A DNA stretch of 64,000 nt from a virus, in IMG/VR virus record IMGVR_UViG_3300042935_001174, positions 111,185 to 175,184 of that record; one strand, 5' to 3'. Numbering within the stretch: position 1 is the stretch's first letter; every line of letters begins with the position of its first letter. Below the pieces are notes generated by a model. It saw nothing but the letters and a program-made list of their open reading frames with translations, was not told the DNA's origin and ran no database searches. The translations under genes were made by a program, and so were the position numbers. Positions 34,383 to 42,922 of this stretch are shown piece after piece.

Positions 34383-35515
34383 AATACTGCCCGGATGTTT
34401 GGAAAAGTTTATACATAGAGAAAAAATCTAAAAATACAATCGGTGTGGGATTTTGTTGTCAAAATCAGGTTGTTTACATTCCGGCCAATATAGAAGAGCT
34501 TCGCTCAACTATAGAAAAAAAACAACACGATTTTAAAAACAATTCAGAACCGACGCAATGTAACAATTGCTGGAGAATTGAAAAAACTGGATCACCCAGT
34601 CGCAGGCATGCTTCGATTGATTGGTTTGATAATAATCAGATAGATAATAATACCGACAACAAACTAATATCTCTAGATTGGAATAGTGAAAATGTTTGCA
34701 ATCTTGCATGTATTTCCTGTGGCCCAAAGTATAGCAGTCGCTGGCGTCAAGAAATTTTAAATTATAGTTTTAACAACCTGTCGTCAGAAAAATATATTAA
34801 CAATCTTAAAGATAATAAATTTTGGAAATCGTTAGATTTGCGCCATCTTAAAAGATTATATTTTAACGGAGGCGAACCGTTGATGAATTCTGATCACAAA
34901 GAAATATTGTCTCATCTAAGAGAGATAGGACAGTTATCAGAACTTGAGCTTTCTTATAATACCAACGGAACAATTATTCCCAACGACGAAGTATTAGATT
35001 ATTGGAAAAATGTTGGACTACTGAGAATTTCTATTAGCATAGATGCAACTACTCAAGCTTTTGATTTTATACGTTGGCCCGCCAAATGGGAGCAAATTTT
35101 AACTTTTATTGAATTTATAAATCAGCAATCATTTAATATCATTATTGATATAACTTGCACAGTTGGCATCCACAATATTTTAGAAGTTGATAAATTAATT
35201 GCATGGCAAAAAACTAATTTATCAACCAATGCGCAAGGAGATCCAGTAGGTCTTAATTTTCAAATGGCTGGCCCAATCAGCCACGGTGGAACTGTACTAA
35301 AATTAAATACTATCAGTAAAAATCTTGCCACATGCATATTACCGCAATTAATTGAAATAAAAAAATACGGCATCTGGTCAGCCATTGAGAATAGCTTATT
35401 AAATGCCAACGGTAATGACTTGTGGGTTGAGTACTTAGATGAACTGTCTGCTCGACGACATATTAACTGGAAAGATCAGTTACCAACATTGGCAGAATCA
35501 TTGAGAATTTCTTAA
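34379..35515 (+). CDS. Radical SAM protein with N-terminal auxiliary cysteines (twitch type)
   Basis: A 378-residue protein. The cluster motif CNLACISC has Cys107, Cys111 and Cys114 (Cx3Cx2C). YFNGGEPLMN (161-170) is the GGEP SAM-binding motif. The N-terminal region has Cys4, Cys26, Cys27 and CNNC (61-64), the arrangement expected of an auxiliary Fe-S site in twitch-domain radical SAM proteins. ISISIDATTQAFDFIRW follows as a core strand. Substrate unknown. It is AT-rich, overlaps gp41 by four bases and converges on a second radical SAM gene. Confidence 0.85.
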   Translation: MKYCPDVWKSLYIEKKSKNTIGVGFCCQNQVVYIPANIEELRSTIEKKQHDFKNNSEPTQCNNCWRIEKTGSPSRRHASIDWFDNNQIDNNTDNKLISLDWNSENVCNLACISCGPKYSSRWRQEILNYSFNNLSSEKYINNLKDNKFWKSLDLRHLKRLYFNGGEPLMNSDHKEILSHLREIGQLSELELSYNTNGTIIPNDEVLDYWKNVGLLRISISIDATTQAFDFIRWPAKWEQILTFIEFINQQSFNIIIDITCTVGIHNILEVDKLIAWQKTNLSTNAQGDPVGLNFQMAGPISHGGTVLKLNTISKNLATCILPQLIEIKKYGIWSAIENSLLNANGNDLWVEYLDELSARRHINWKDQLPTLAESLRIS

Positions 35516-35519
35516 ATTA

Positions 35520-36581
35520 TCAAAACAAATTAACAAGTTCTGGCAGATAGTCTTTGATTAAGATATTCTTTGAAGAATCTTGTAATTTGATATTTTCCAA
35601 CATTAAATTAAAATTTTGTTGGTCTTGGTCTGTGTGTACTGCCCCCACAAACATGTTATAGTCCATTGGTCTGAGCTTTTCTTTAAGCACTTGTTTGATG
35701 TCTGCGGACAAGGCTCTCGGTTGTAACCATTTTGGATTATAAATTGGATTTACAGAATATACTATATTATTTTGGTCAAACCATTTTTTTGTTTGGTTAT
35801 GGTACAGCACATTCAAGTTACTTAATGTGTAATTTGAACTAACATTTTTTGAAATTTCTTTAAAGAATTGAAGATTTTGGTTCAGCTGGTCCCATTTCAA
35901 TGGAAATCTGAGATACTCGAACACAGGTCCGACTCCGTCGATACTGAGAGAAAAATTAAGATTTTTAAATTTTGACAGTATTCTTTTTTGTTTATCTGAC
36001 AGTACAACACTTCCGTTTGTTATCATACTTACAAATAGTTGATCGTTACCTGTATCAATTAAATGTTCTAATAATTCGAAGTTTTTCTTTTCGTACAGCG
36101 GTTCACCACCTAGCAAACTTAGCATTTTTAATTCTTTAAAATCTACATCTTGTTTGATTTTTTCTATGTCAATGAATTTGTATTTTTTAATTGGTATAGT
36201 TGGGTCTGTCTGACGATCGAGTTGTGCCCAACTACTACTGGCTCCGGCGCCACAGCTTACACAGGTAGCATTACAGGTGTAACTGGTTGTTAATTTTAGT
36301 ATGCGGGTAGGAGTAATACCGTGTGTGGCATCTTGTATGATTTTTGTTAAGTCTTTATCCCAATAAAAATCTAAAGATTTGTTTTTAACCTGACGATCAC
36401 TTTTTAAACCTTGATCTTCCAATGACCAGCATTTTTGACAAGCAGATGATCTTTGACCAGATAATAAATCTTTTTTAATTTCTTCAAGATTGTGATTCTT
36501 GGGCAATAAACAACAGGGTGTTTTGTTATTGTTATAATCAATTTCTTTACTAAACCACGGTAATACGCAAAATGTATCCAT
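35520..36581 (-). CDS. Radical SAM protein, second of a convergent pair
   Basis: A 353-residue protein. CNATCVSC has Cys103, Cys107 and Cys110. LLGGEPLYE is the GGEP motif and FSLSIDGVGPVFEYLRFP the core strand. The N-terminus FCVLPWFS, Cys23-Cys24 and CQKC (48-51) with WSLEDQG matches the twitch radical SAM pattern more exactly than its partner. It is a paralog of the gene at 34379; their stops are four bases apart. Such proteins often modify peptides or sugars by radical chemistry. The substrate here is unknown. Confidence 0.85.
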   Translation of the reverse strand: MDTFCVLPWFSKEIDYNNNKTPCCLLPKNHNLEEIKKDLLSGQRSSACQKCWSLEDQGLKSDRQVKNKSLDFYWDKDLTKIIQDATHGITPTRILKLTTSYTCNATCVSCGAGASSSWAQLDRQTDPTIPIKKYKFIDIEKIKQDVDFKELKMLSLLGGEPLYEKKNFELLEHLIDTGNDQLFVSMITNGSVVLSDKQKRILSKFKNLNFSLSIDGVGPVFEYLRFPLKWDQLNQNLQFFKEISKNVSSNYTLSNLNVLYHNQTKKWFDQNNIVYSVNPIYNPKWLQPRALSADIKQVLKEKLRPMDYNMFVGAVHTDQDQQNFNLMLENIKLQDSSKNILIKDYLPELVNLF

Positions 36582-36582
36582 A

Positions 36583-36611
36583 TTGTATTTACAGACAAAC
36601 TATGTTATAAT
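36583..36611 (+). promoter_or_regulatory. Promoter of the 36645 operon
   Basis: TTGTAT (36583-36588), a 17-base spacer and TATAAT (36606-36611). It lies in the divergent gap next to the minus-strand radical SAM gene start at 36581. Confidence 0.55.
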
Positions 36612-36644
36612 CAAATAAATAATATCAAAGGTCCTGAGCAAATT

Positions 36645-36905
36645 ATGCAAAAGAAAACACGTAGCATTCTTGAAGAATTAGATGGTTTATACAATGATCG
36701 ACATAAAGATCAGGATAAACGCTATATCATTGAAAGCCGAGCTGACCATGTTATAGCATCTGCTATAAGATTGATTGAACAAATCGAGTCATCATTTACG
36801 CCTGAGCAGTCAGAAAATCTAATTCGTAAACTGTTCAATGCTATGCGGGACAAAGACCCAAGTAAATTTACTAGAACAGTGAGAAGAACAAATGCAGATT
36901 CATGA
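36645..36905 (+). CDS. Small helical protein
   Basis: An 86-residue, highly charged helical protein (ILEELDGLYNDRHKDQDKRYIIESRADHV...). It resembles helper proteins that sit just before head-region genes in aquatic T4-like phages, but I cannot name it. The end overlaps the next gene by 14 bases. Confidence 0.6.
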   Translation: MQKKTRSILEELDGLYNDRHKDQDKRYIIESRADHVIASAIRLIEQIESSFTPEQSENLIRKLFNAMRDKDPSKFTRTVRRTNADS

Positions 36906-37890
36906 GCTAACAAAACTTACCGAAGCAGGTGTTATGGATTATTTAAAAGCGGCTGTGAGCCGTGATCCTGCATTGGCAAACATGAGCTACGATCAAAAAA
37001 TCAAAGCCATGCAAAACGACGAGTCAATGAAAAAGTTAGCACAAGTTGCCTCTCAAAATTGGATTAACAAAACTGTAAATCTGCAACGTGCTAATATGGG
37101 ACAACCCATTAGTGATCAGGAATATACTGCTAACCTTACTGATTTTGTTAACAAAGTTATGCTAGGTGGTCAAATGAATCAACTTGACCCAACCAGCAAA
37201 GCCCGTGTAGATCAAGCCATTCAGTATGTTGCATCTAAGAAAAATACTCCCAAGGAGTTACCTGCGGCATTTCAGTCGTTGGCAGTTAGAACTAGTGCCG
37301 CACGTATGCAACAAAGACAACCCAAAGGTCAACGCGGCGGAAATAATCCTGCAAAGCCACCAGCAACAACACCAACAACAGCTACTACTCCAACAACAGC
37401 TACTACTCCAGCAACGCCACCGGCTACTACTCCAGCAACACCAACAACAGCTACTACTCCGGCAACGCCTGCTCAACCAACACCTGCACAAATTAGACAA
37501 CAAAAGCAAGCGTCCGCTGCCACCACTGCACAACAACAAATGGCGCCTAATCCAACTACTACACCAGCACAAACACCTGCACAAATTAGACAACAAAAGC
37601 AAACCGCTGCCGCCGGTACCGCACAGCAACAAATGGCAAGCGGCACAACTCCAACGGCAACTCCTGCGTCTGCCCCGGCAGCACCAGTAAAACCAAATTC
37701 AAATGAGTTTGCAGAAAAGATTACCAAGATGTTTGATGAGTTTGCAGATGCTGATGGATCCACTGGCTCTCCAGCTGTGAGATCAGCCATACGAAATATG
37801 TGGATGCGCACAGGAGGTACTGACTTAAAAGAGAGTAGAGTCAAGAAAAAGAAAAAAACAACAGTGGTTGAATCTAAAGGTAAAAAATGA
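36892..37890 (+). CDS. Pro/Thr/Ala-rich repeat protein, possible head-core protein
   Basis: A 332-residue protein. Residues 1-140 are helical and begin MQIHELTKLTEAG, where LTE-A (9-12) fits a prohead-protease site. Residues 155-205 are a low-complexity Pro/Thr/Ala linker (TTPATP, TTATTP). Residues 196-245 contain an imperfect duplicated segment TPAQIRQQKQ...AQQQMA. The C-terminus is basic (SRVKKKKKTT, ESKGKK), suggesting DNA binding. It overlaps the next gene by four bases. A capsid-interior or scaffold-associated protein is possible but unproved. Confidence 0.6.
   Translation: MQIHELTKLTEAGVMDYLKAAVSRDPALANMSYDQKIKAMQNDESMKKLAQVASQNWINKTVNLQRANMGQPISDQEYTANLTDFVNKVMLGGQMNQLDPTSKARVDQAIQYVASKKNTPKELPAAFQSLAVRTSAARMQQRQPKGQRGGNNPAKPPATTPTTATTPTTATTPATPPATTPATPTTATTPATPAQPTPAQIRQQKQASAATTAQQQMAPNPTTTPAQTPAQIRQQKQTAAAGTAQQQMASGTTPTATPASAPAAPVKPNSNEFAEKITKMFDEFADADGSTGSPAVRSAIRNMWMRTGGTDLKESRVKKKKKTTVVESKGKK
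37479..37637 (+). repeat. Direct repeat inside the Pro/Thr-rich gene
   Basis: A 31-base perfect direct repeat (37479-37509 and 37572-37602), 93 bases apart, followed by imperfect similarity for about 35 bases more. It encodes the duplicated TPAQIRQQKQ...AQQQMA segment. It is the kind of in-frame repeat that can expand or contract by slippage. Confidence 0.8.
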
Positions 37891-39839
37891 TCAACAGGTT
37901 GCTAGAAGGCGGCAACGTGTTTAAAGATGCACAGGGTCAGCCATTAACACAGCGTATTAGTCAAGGTGATGTTCCAGCAACCATTAAATGGTTAGAAGGA
38001 GTCACAGGTCTTGATCTAAGCGACGACAAAGATCCATCCACTGGATATCCGCGACGCTGGTTGGGCAGTACAGGAAAAAAACCCACATCCGGAGACCTGG
38101 ACCTTGCAGTTGATAGCAACGAAATCAGTAAACCACAGTTAAAAGCAAATCTAGACCAGTTCATTATTAAAATGAAACAAGACCCAAAAGAATGGGTAAA
38201 ATTAAGCGGCGAAGCAGTACATTTTAAAACTCCTATTGCAGGAGACCCAACAAAAGGATTTGTGCAAACGGACTTTATGTTAATGCCCAATCTCAATTGG
38301 GGTACTTTTTGGTTAGGTGGAGGCGCCGGTTCAGAATACAAAGGCATGTATAGAAATGTCTTGATGAGTAGCGTGGCCAAAGCATTGGGACTCAAGGCCA
38401 GTGCCAAAGGAATCATTAGTCGTGCCACAGAAAATGTGTTAACTCTGGATCCTGATCAAGCGGCAAAAAGTTTACTTGGCCCCACAGCTACTGCCAAAGA
38501 TCTAGCCACAGTTGAAAATATCTATGCCGCATTGTCTAAAGATCCTGACCGTGAAGCCAAGTTACAGGACTTTAGAGAATACCTAGCTAGGGACGGCCTT
38601 CAAGAGCCAGGGCAAGTGCAAGAAAGTGATGTAAGTTTTATTGCAAAACTTCGTGACAGAATTGTTAATCAAGGCATGCAACCCTTGGTTGAAGCCGACA
38701 CAACAATGCCTGCCAAGAAAGATCCAAGAATTCCGCACCCCGAAGATGCTTTCTTTATGGGCAATAGCCAAGCCGCATCTCGAGCCATACAAGGCCTAGA
38801 AGCTGCCGCTAGCAATGACAAAAATATCACAATCAAATGGGACGGTAAACCTGCATTGGTCTTTGGGCGCTTGCCCAATGGACGTCTGTCTATAATGGAC
38901 AAGTACATGTTCGACGCTGGCTATGCCGCACAAAGCCCTGAAGATTGGATCAAATACGATCAACAAAAGAAAAGTGGCAATTTAAGAACAGATTTATATC
39001 CTAAGTTAAAAGCTATTTGGCCAGGTCTAGATGCGGCTACTAAAGGTTCAGGATTTTACTGGGGCGATTTGTTGTGGGCAGGCCAGCTAACACCCACCAG
39101 CGGTGAATATCAGTTCAGACCCAATTTGGTTCAATATTCTATTCCAGCCAACAGCCCCGAAGGGCAAATTATCAATGGCAAGTCGGGAGGCATTGTTGTG
39201 CATCAACACTTTAACAAGCTGGGTGATAAAACAGCACAAGTATGGGACGGACAAGGATTAGAGAATGTACCGGGTGGAGTGGCTATATTAACACCGACCC
39301 TGGGTACAAAATTCAAACTGTCTAAGCCCAATCTTTCGGCGGCCAAAAAAGCAGTATCCGCATACGGCACAGCAGTAGACGAATTGTTGAACTCGCTTCC
39401 TGGCTCTGTCAGACAGAGAATTCAAACCTACTTCAATCAGCGCATCATTGGCGGCACAACGCTGAGCCTACACAACTGGCTCAAAGTCAATACCAGCGGC
39501 AAACAATATGCTGAGTTAGTGGCTGGCAATCCGGATGTTCAAGGACAATACAATGCTAAAACTGACAACCTGCCAGGCAAATTGTTCACTTTAGATCGAG
39601 CAGGTAAAATTGTCCCTAGTCCTGCATACACAGGCCTACAACAAATTTGGGATGGCATTTATAATGCCAAGCTTGGCATGGCACAACAGCTTGAACAACA
39701 AGTCAATGGATTAAAACAAACCACAGCTGGTAAAGCCGAAGGCGAAGGGTTTGTAGTCAACACCCCGCACGGACTGGTCAAGCTGGTAAACCGTGGAGTT
39801 TTTTCAGCTGGGAACGCCCAACAAAACAATCCCAGATAA
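37887..39839 (+). CDS. Fusion of Pol-beta-like nucleotidyltransferase and ligase-like domains
   Basis: A 650-residue protein. Residues 55-80 have GSTGKKPTSGDLDLAVD, the GS...DxD signature of Pol-beta-type nucleotidyltransferases. Residues 310-330 have ITIKWDGKPALVFG with K317-W-D-G, the motif I of DNA/RNA ligases and mRNA-capping enzymes. Near the C-terminus EGEGFVV and LVKLVNR resemble ligase motifs IV and V. The N-terminus RLLEGG fits a prohead-protease site. I recall cyanophage proteins with the KWDG part. A nucleic-acid repair or RNA-modifying role is inference. Confidence 0.6.
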   Translation: MINRLLEGGNVFKDAQGQPLTQRISQGDVPATIKWLEGVTGLDLSDDKDPSTGYPRRWLGSTGKKPTSGDLDLAVDSNEISKPQLKANLDQFIIKMKQDPKEWVKLSGEAVHFKTPIAGDPTKGFVQTDFMLMPNLNWGTFWLGGGAGSEYKGMYRNVLMSSVAKALGLKASAKGIISRATENVLTLDPDQAAKSLLGPTATAKDLATVENIYAALSKDPDREAKLQDFREYLARDGLQEPGQVQESDVSFIAKLRDRIVNQGMQPLVEADTTMPAKKDPRIPHPEDAFFMGNSQAASRAIQGLEAAASNDKNITIKWDGKPALVFGRLPNGRLSIMDKYMFDAGYAAQSPEDWIKYDQQKKSGNLRTDLYPKLKAIWPGLDAATKGSGFYWGDLLWAGQLTPTSGEYQFRPNLVQYSIPANSPEGQIINGKSGGIVVHQHFNKLGDKTAQVWDGQGLENVPGGVAILTPTLGTKFKLSKPNLSAAKKAVSAYGTAVDELLNSLPGSVRQRIQTYFNQRIIGGTTLSLHNWLKVNTSGKQYAELVAGNPDVQGQYNAKTDNLPGKLFTLDRAGKIVPSPAYTGLQQIWDGIYNAKLGMAQQLEQQVNGLKQTTAGKAEGEGFVVNTPHGLVKLVNRGVFSAGNAQQNNPR

Positions 39840-39859
39840 GCCATTTTTTCTGAATCGAC

Positions 39860-39866
39860 ATAAATA
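39860..39866 (+). promoter_or_regulatory. Candidate late promoter
   Basis: ATAAATA, 42 bases before the structural gene at 39909, with a GC-rich inverted GGCC...GGCC and an AAGGAGAT ribosome site between. It resembles the T4 late element. Confidence 0.45.
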
Positions 39867-39908
39867 AAAGCAGGCCCAACAAGGCCACAAACATAAGGAG
39901 ATTTTAAA

Positions 39909-40376
39909 ATGGCATATTTTCCACCATTCAACGGTACTGCGCAACCGGTATTTGCGTTAGACATCAACAACGGTTCACAAACTGGCACAATTTCAGCTGA
40001 TGCACTAGTGCAGATGCAAGGTCCAAAACTAGACTTTTTCAAAGTTCTAGTTAAAGACGGCTCAGCAAGTGCAATTGACCTACGTCCACAACTGGGTAAC
40101 TACAGTGGCGGCGGCACAGTATTCAACCCAGGTGTTGTTGTTCAACTCAACCAGTCAATCCAGACTACAGCTACTATTGCTATCTACCAAGTAGAAGGCG
40201 ACAACACAGGTCAAATCAGCTATGCTGTTTACCCAAGTGGCGCTTATACTGCCGCAGACTTGCAGACACAATTGCAAGCTCTTGGCAACGTTCAAATTAC
40301 AGCATCAGACGGTACTGTAACTGGTGTTAGCGTTGCAGGTACACTTGTTACTAACCCAGGCTTCAAGTTGGCCTAA
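39909..40376 (+). CDS. Putative abundant virion protein
   Basis: A 155-residue protein rich in Gly, Thr, Gln and Val, with beta-strand rhythm and no Cys. Its codon use is less AT-rich than that of neighbours. It is a monocistronic unit with a late-type promoter, a strong AAGGAGAT ribosome site and its own terminator, which points to high late expression, as for a decoration, tube-associated or tail protein. No specific homolog recognised. Confidence 0.6.
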   Translation: MAYFPPFNGTAQPVFALDINNGSQTGTISADALVQMQGPKLDFFKVLVKDGSASAIDLRPQLGNYSGGGTVFNPGVVVQLNQSIQTTATIAIYQVEGDNTGQISYAVYPSGAYTAADLQTQLQALGNVQITASDGTVTGVSVAGTLVTNPGFKLA

Positions 40377-40398
40377 TCAACACTCACCGTGTAAAACT

Positions 40399-40426
40399 AC
40401 CCTGGATTTATTCCAGGGTTTTTTTT
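40399..40426 (+). terminator. Rho-independent terminator
   Basis: ACCCTGGA (40399-40406) pairs with TCCAGGGT (40412-40419) around a five-base loop, followed by an eight-T run. Confidence 0.88.
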
Positions 40427-40431
40427 GGCCG

Positions 40432-40438
40432 TTAAATA
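40432..40438 (+). promoter_or_regulatory. Candidate late promoter
   Basis: TTAAATA directly follows the terminator and lies only about five bases before the ATG at 40443. The short distance makes its role for that gene doubtful. It may serve downstream genes or be chance. Confidence 0.25.
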
Positions 40439-40442
40439 CCAT

Positions 40443-40868
40443 ATGATAAGATTGAGATGTTATACGTATTTTGACATTACGCCAACTGGTATAAAAAGTC
40501 ATTTTAAAGCCTCACAGATACCGTTAACAACAAAAACAGGTACAACTGTCAACAGTCAAAGCGACTGGCACCATGCTAGAAATCAACAGAGAAACTGGGA
40601 AACAGTTAATCAAATCATTAGTCTTAGAACCTCTCCTGTGGACATTACTGATCCTGTGACAGTGACAGAAGATGGCAAAAAAATCTGGGAATTTGAATTC
40701 ACGGTCGAACAACCAACAGCCTTACAATTAGGCAACGACAGCGTTGGCGCCCTATACTATGACTGTAATGGTGTTCCTATGCTGGTTAATCTAGAAGAAA
40801 CAGATAGATTTGATGGTGTGTTAATCCCTAGAACAAACATTGTTTTTGAGTCTGCACACAATAAATAA
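40443..40868 (+). CDS. Conserved phage hypothetical protein
   Basis: I chose the ATG at 40443, since the in-frame TTG at 40425 lies in the terminator. The product is 141 residues. RCYTYFDITPTGIKSHF, RNQQRNWETVNQIISLRTSP and WEFEFTVEQPTALQ form a patterned core that I recall from an uncharacterised but widespread T4-like phage protein. Its fold is mixed alpha/beta with no catalytic motif. It lies at the start of a run leading to the membrane and core-type genes. Confidence 0.6.
   Translation: MIRLRCYTYFDITPTGIKSHFKASQIPLTTKTGTTVNSQSDWHHARNQQRNWETVNQIISLRTSPVDITDPVTVTEDGKKIWEFEFTVEQPTALQLGNDSVGALYYDCNGVPMLVNLEETDRFDGVLIPRTNIVFESAHNK
40861..40867 (+). promoter_or_regulatory. Candidate late promoter
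   Basis: ATAAATA overlaps the stop of the 40443 gene and lies 19 bases before the ATG at 40887. It resembles the T4 late element. Confidence 0.4.
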
Positions 40869-40886
40869 CGTATTGGGGAAACAATC

Positions 40887-41147
40887 ATGGATACAACTGA
40901 TATTGAAAAGAAAAGTTTAGAAGCGCACGTTGAACTGTGCGCAGAACGCTACAATGCATTGGAAACTCGCATAGACAGCATGATTGTTTGCATAGACGAA
41001 ATTAAAAATGACATTAAAGAAATGCATGTCATGATTCAGACAATGGCAGAAAAACGAAACTCTCAGTTGATCAATTGGGGCTTAGGAATTATTGGAACAC
41101 TAACTGCTACAGTGGCTTGGTTAGTGACACAGTATATACTTAAATGA
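40887..41147 (+). CDS. Small XhlA-like membrane protein
   Basis: An 86-residue protein. Residues 1-60 form a charged coiled-coil-type helix (IDSMIVCIDEIKNDIKEMHVMIQTM). Residues 62-84 form one membrane helix (LINWGLGIIGTLTATVAWLVTQYIL). This layout matches XhlA/hemolysin-type phage proteins associated with lysis or membrane anchoring. No endolysin or classical holin is beside it, so a lysis role is only possible. It overlaps the next gene by four bases. Confidence 0.65.
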   Translation: MDTTDIEKKSLEAHVELCAERYNALETRIDSMIVCIDEIKNDIKEMHVMIQTMAEKRNSQLINWGLGIIGTLTATVAWLVTQYILK

Positions 41148-41671
41148 AAAAACAAACAATAAAAAACGCACTGGTTCGTCTTGAGCAACTGGTTCAGCCT
41201 GAACTGGATTTGTTGAAAAACAATATGATTATTCCATTAGACGGAAGCAATCAATACCAGGTGTTTGACAAATACTTTATCTTTAAAGAAAACAACGTAT
41301 TTGTAGTTAAAATAAGAGATACTGTTTGTGGGGAGTTTTCAACCATGCGCTATGCTATCAGTTGGTGCATCTCAGACAAATACAATCAGTATAACTTATC
41401 TAATACTATAAAAATGCTAGATGAAAAAATCACACATTTATCTAGGGACGTCAGTGTACGTGAATTACTGGCTCGAAGTTTTAAAGATCAAAATCATAGA
41501 GAAATTGCATATCTTAAAGTTCAAAACAAAAAGATGCACATAGTATCTATAAAAGAACAGCTAGACAAATGTGTAAATCTGGCTAAATACTGGCAAATTA
41601 GAGGATTCAATAATGAAACTGCAAGAACTGGACGCACGTCAAATTTCAAAACAGACCGAAAAGGTACTTGA
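41144..41671 (+). CDS. Conserved hypothetical protein upstream of core-type gene
   Basis: A 175-residue protein. The N-terminal half has beta strands (YQVFDKYFIFKENNVFVVKI). The C-terminal half is coiled-coil-like and ends in KCVNLAKYWQIRGFNNETARTGR, a pattern I recall from head-region proteins of T4-like aquatic phages. Its last 59 bases overlap the next gene in another frame. That overlap is long and may couple their expression. Confidence 0.6.
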   Translation: MKKQTIKNALVRLEQLVQPELDLLKNNMIIPLDGSNQYQVFDKYFIFKENNVFVVKIRDTVCGEFSTMRYAISWCISDKYNQYNLSNTIKMLDEKITHLSRDVSVRELLARSFKDQNHREIAYLKVQNKKMHIVSIKEQLDKCVNLAKYWQIRGFNNETARTGRTSNFKTDRKGT

Positions 41672-42506
41672 AAACCGTTTAGGTTATTCTGTACACTTTG
41701 ACCGGTTGAACACTGGCCAAACACGCCAGATGCTCGCACAGGTTAGAAACCTAATCAAGGAGCATCAAAGCACTCCTGCTTTTCACAAGAGTGAAAGACA
41801 GCCCGCTTACCTAAAGCTGATCATGCTTGAGCAAGGACTTGCTAGTAAACTTTCAGAGCAAATTCCTCCAGCACCTGGCACAGCCGGGGCTGTCCCTGGT
41901 CAGCCAGCAGTTAATCCTGCACAGATGGGTATGCAAATTGCCAAGCAGAAAAAAGCTCTACAAGATCAACTGAAGGCAGCGCAGGAGCAAGTTCGTAATA
42001 TTCAAAAGCAAATAAGCCAACCTAATCTAGGCATGGCAGAGACAACAAGAATTGCAAAACGTCGATTAAGAGAAAGCGAAATTCAACAAGCTCAGGTTGT
42101 TTTAGCCGCACAGGACATGGTTGACCAGATTCAGAAAATGCTTGAACAGATCTCTGAAATGCAGTTCAAAGACTTACCAGCATTAACTGACAGCATTCGT
42201 AATGACATGGGTGTTGATCAAGCCACCAAGTTCCAAGCTGATGCCACAGCCGCATTGAGCACATTACTAGGTGCTGTGCAAGCAGGCAAAACTCAACTCG
42301 AAGGCGCCCAAGCCGTATTAACTGGACAAGCACCTGTTGTTCCTGGCGAAGAAGATTTAGCCGCTGACCCAGCTGCCGATCTTGATGCTAGTGCTGACCT
42401 AGATGGCGATGCCGCTGATCTTGACGCAGATGCCGCAGACTTAGATGTCGACGCTGCCGAAGATGATTTACCTCCAGCGTCGTCACTGGGTCGTGATCGT
42501 CGATAA
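41613..42506 (+). CDS. Putative scaffold or head-core protein
   Basis: A 297-residue protein. It begins MKLQELDARQISKQTEKVLE. Residues 30-75 (QMLAQVRNLIKEHQS, HKSERQPAYLKLIMLEQGL) look conserved. The middle, 100-235, is helical and Gln/Lys/Glu-rich like phage scaffolds. The C-terminus is a tandem Asp-rich repeat (ADLDGDAADLDADAADLDVD), giving a strongly acidic tail. Location between small head-type genes and the resemblance to T4 gp22-like core proteins in composition suggest an assembly-core role, not proven. Confidence 0.55.
   Translation: MKLQELDARQISKQTEKVLENRLGYSVHFDRLNTGQTRQMLAQVRNLIKEHQSTPAFHKSERQPAYLKLIMLEQGLASKLSEQIPPAPGTAGAVPGQPAVNPAQMGMQIAKQKKALQDQLKAAQEQVRNIQKQISQPNLGMAETTRIAKRRLRESEIQQAQVVLAAQDMVDQIQKMLEQISEMQFKDLPALTDSIRNDMGVDQATKFQADATAALSTLLGAVQAGKTQLEGAQAVLTGQAPVVPGEEDLAADPAADLDASADLDGDAADLDADAADLDVDAAEDDLPPASSLGRDRR
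42376..42465 (+). repeat. Asp-rich tandem repeat in core-type gene
   Basis: Tandem in-frame units encode variants of AADLDxD (GCTGATCTTGAC-like cores). They give the acidic C-terminal tail of the gene at 41613. The units are imperfect at the DNA level. Confidence 0.65.
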
Positions 42507-42841
42507 TGCGACTAGACGAGATTGAACAAGGTGTTAATAATTCTGAACTTGAAGCGTTAACACAATTTTTAATTGGTCGTGCGGGTGACACCAACGCCCA
42601 AAAACAAATATCAGTTGATGCCTTTTTAAGATTAGCCCAAAGTATGGGAATTAGTCTTAGTAAGGATCAATTGATAACAGCAATACAACAACCTCCCCTT
42701 AGTAATCTAATAGATAATATTCAGGGCAACGACATCGTTTTTGCAGGAGCACAAGTCCCAGACTCTACTATGTCTGTAGACAAGGCTAGAGACACAGTTG
42801 ACAAAATGGCCAAACGAGCTTTGAACAAAAAAGGTTTATAA
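42506..42841 (+). CDS. Small conserved hypothetical protein
   Basis: A 111-residue protein. It opens MRLDEIEQG, resembling the M-x-L/I-x-E-L/I starts of the genes at 36892 and 41613. The rest is helical (LTQFLIGRAGDTNAQKQISVDAFLRLAQSMG) and ends with a basic DKMAKRALNKKGL. It starts on the last base of the upstream stop region. A head-related role would fit its position; no domain recognised. Confidence 0.55.
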   Translation: MRLDEIEQGVNNSELEALTQFLIGRAGDTNAQKQISVDAFLRLAQSMGISLSKDQLITAIQQPPLSNLIDNIQGNDIVFAGAQVPDSTMSVDKARDTVDKMAKRALNKKGL

Positions 42842-42922
42842 AAGACTTGACTTAATCAGTTAAATCCTGTAAACTAATAACAGTTCTTAGGCGTTATATT
42901 ATAATACTTTTGGAGAAATGTT

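Noticed and set aside
37226-37690. A Gln/Leu/His-rich frame overlapping the Pro/Thr-rich gene
   Set aside because: It is produced by reading the ACA/CCA repeats in another frame, as is a Cys/Ser-rich frame on the other strand.
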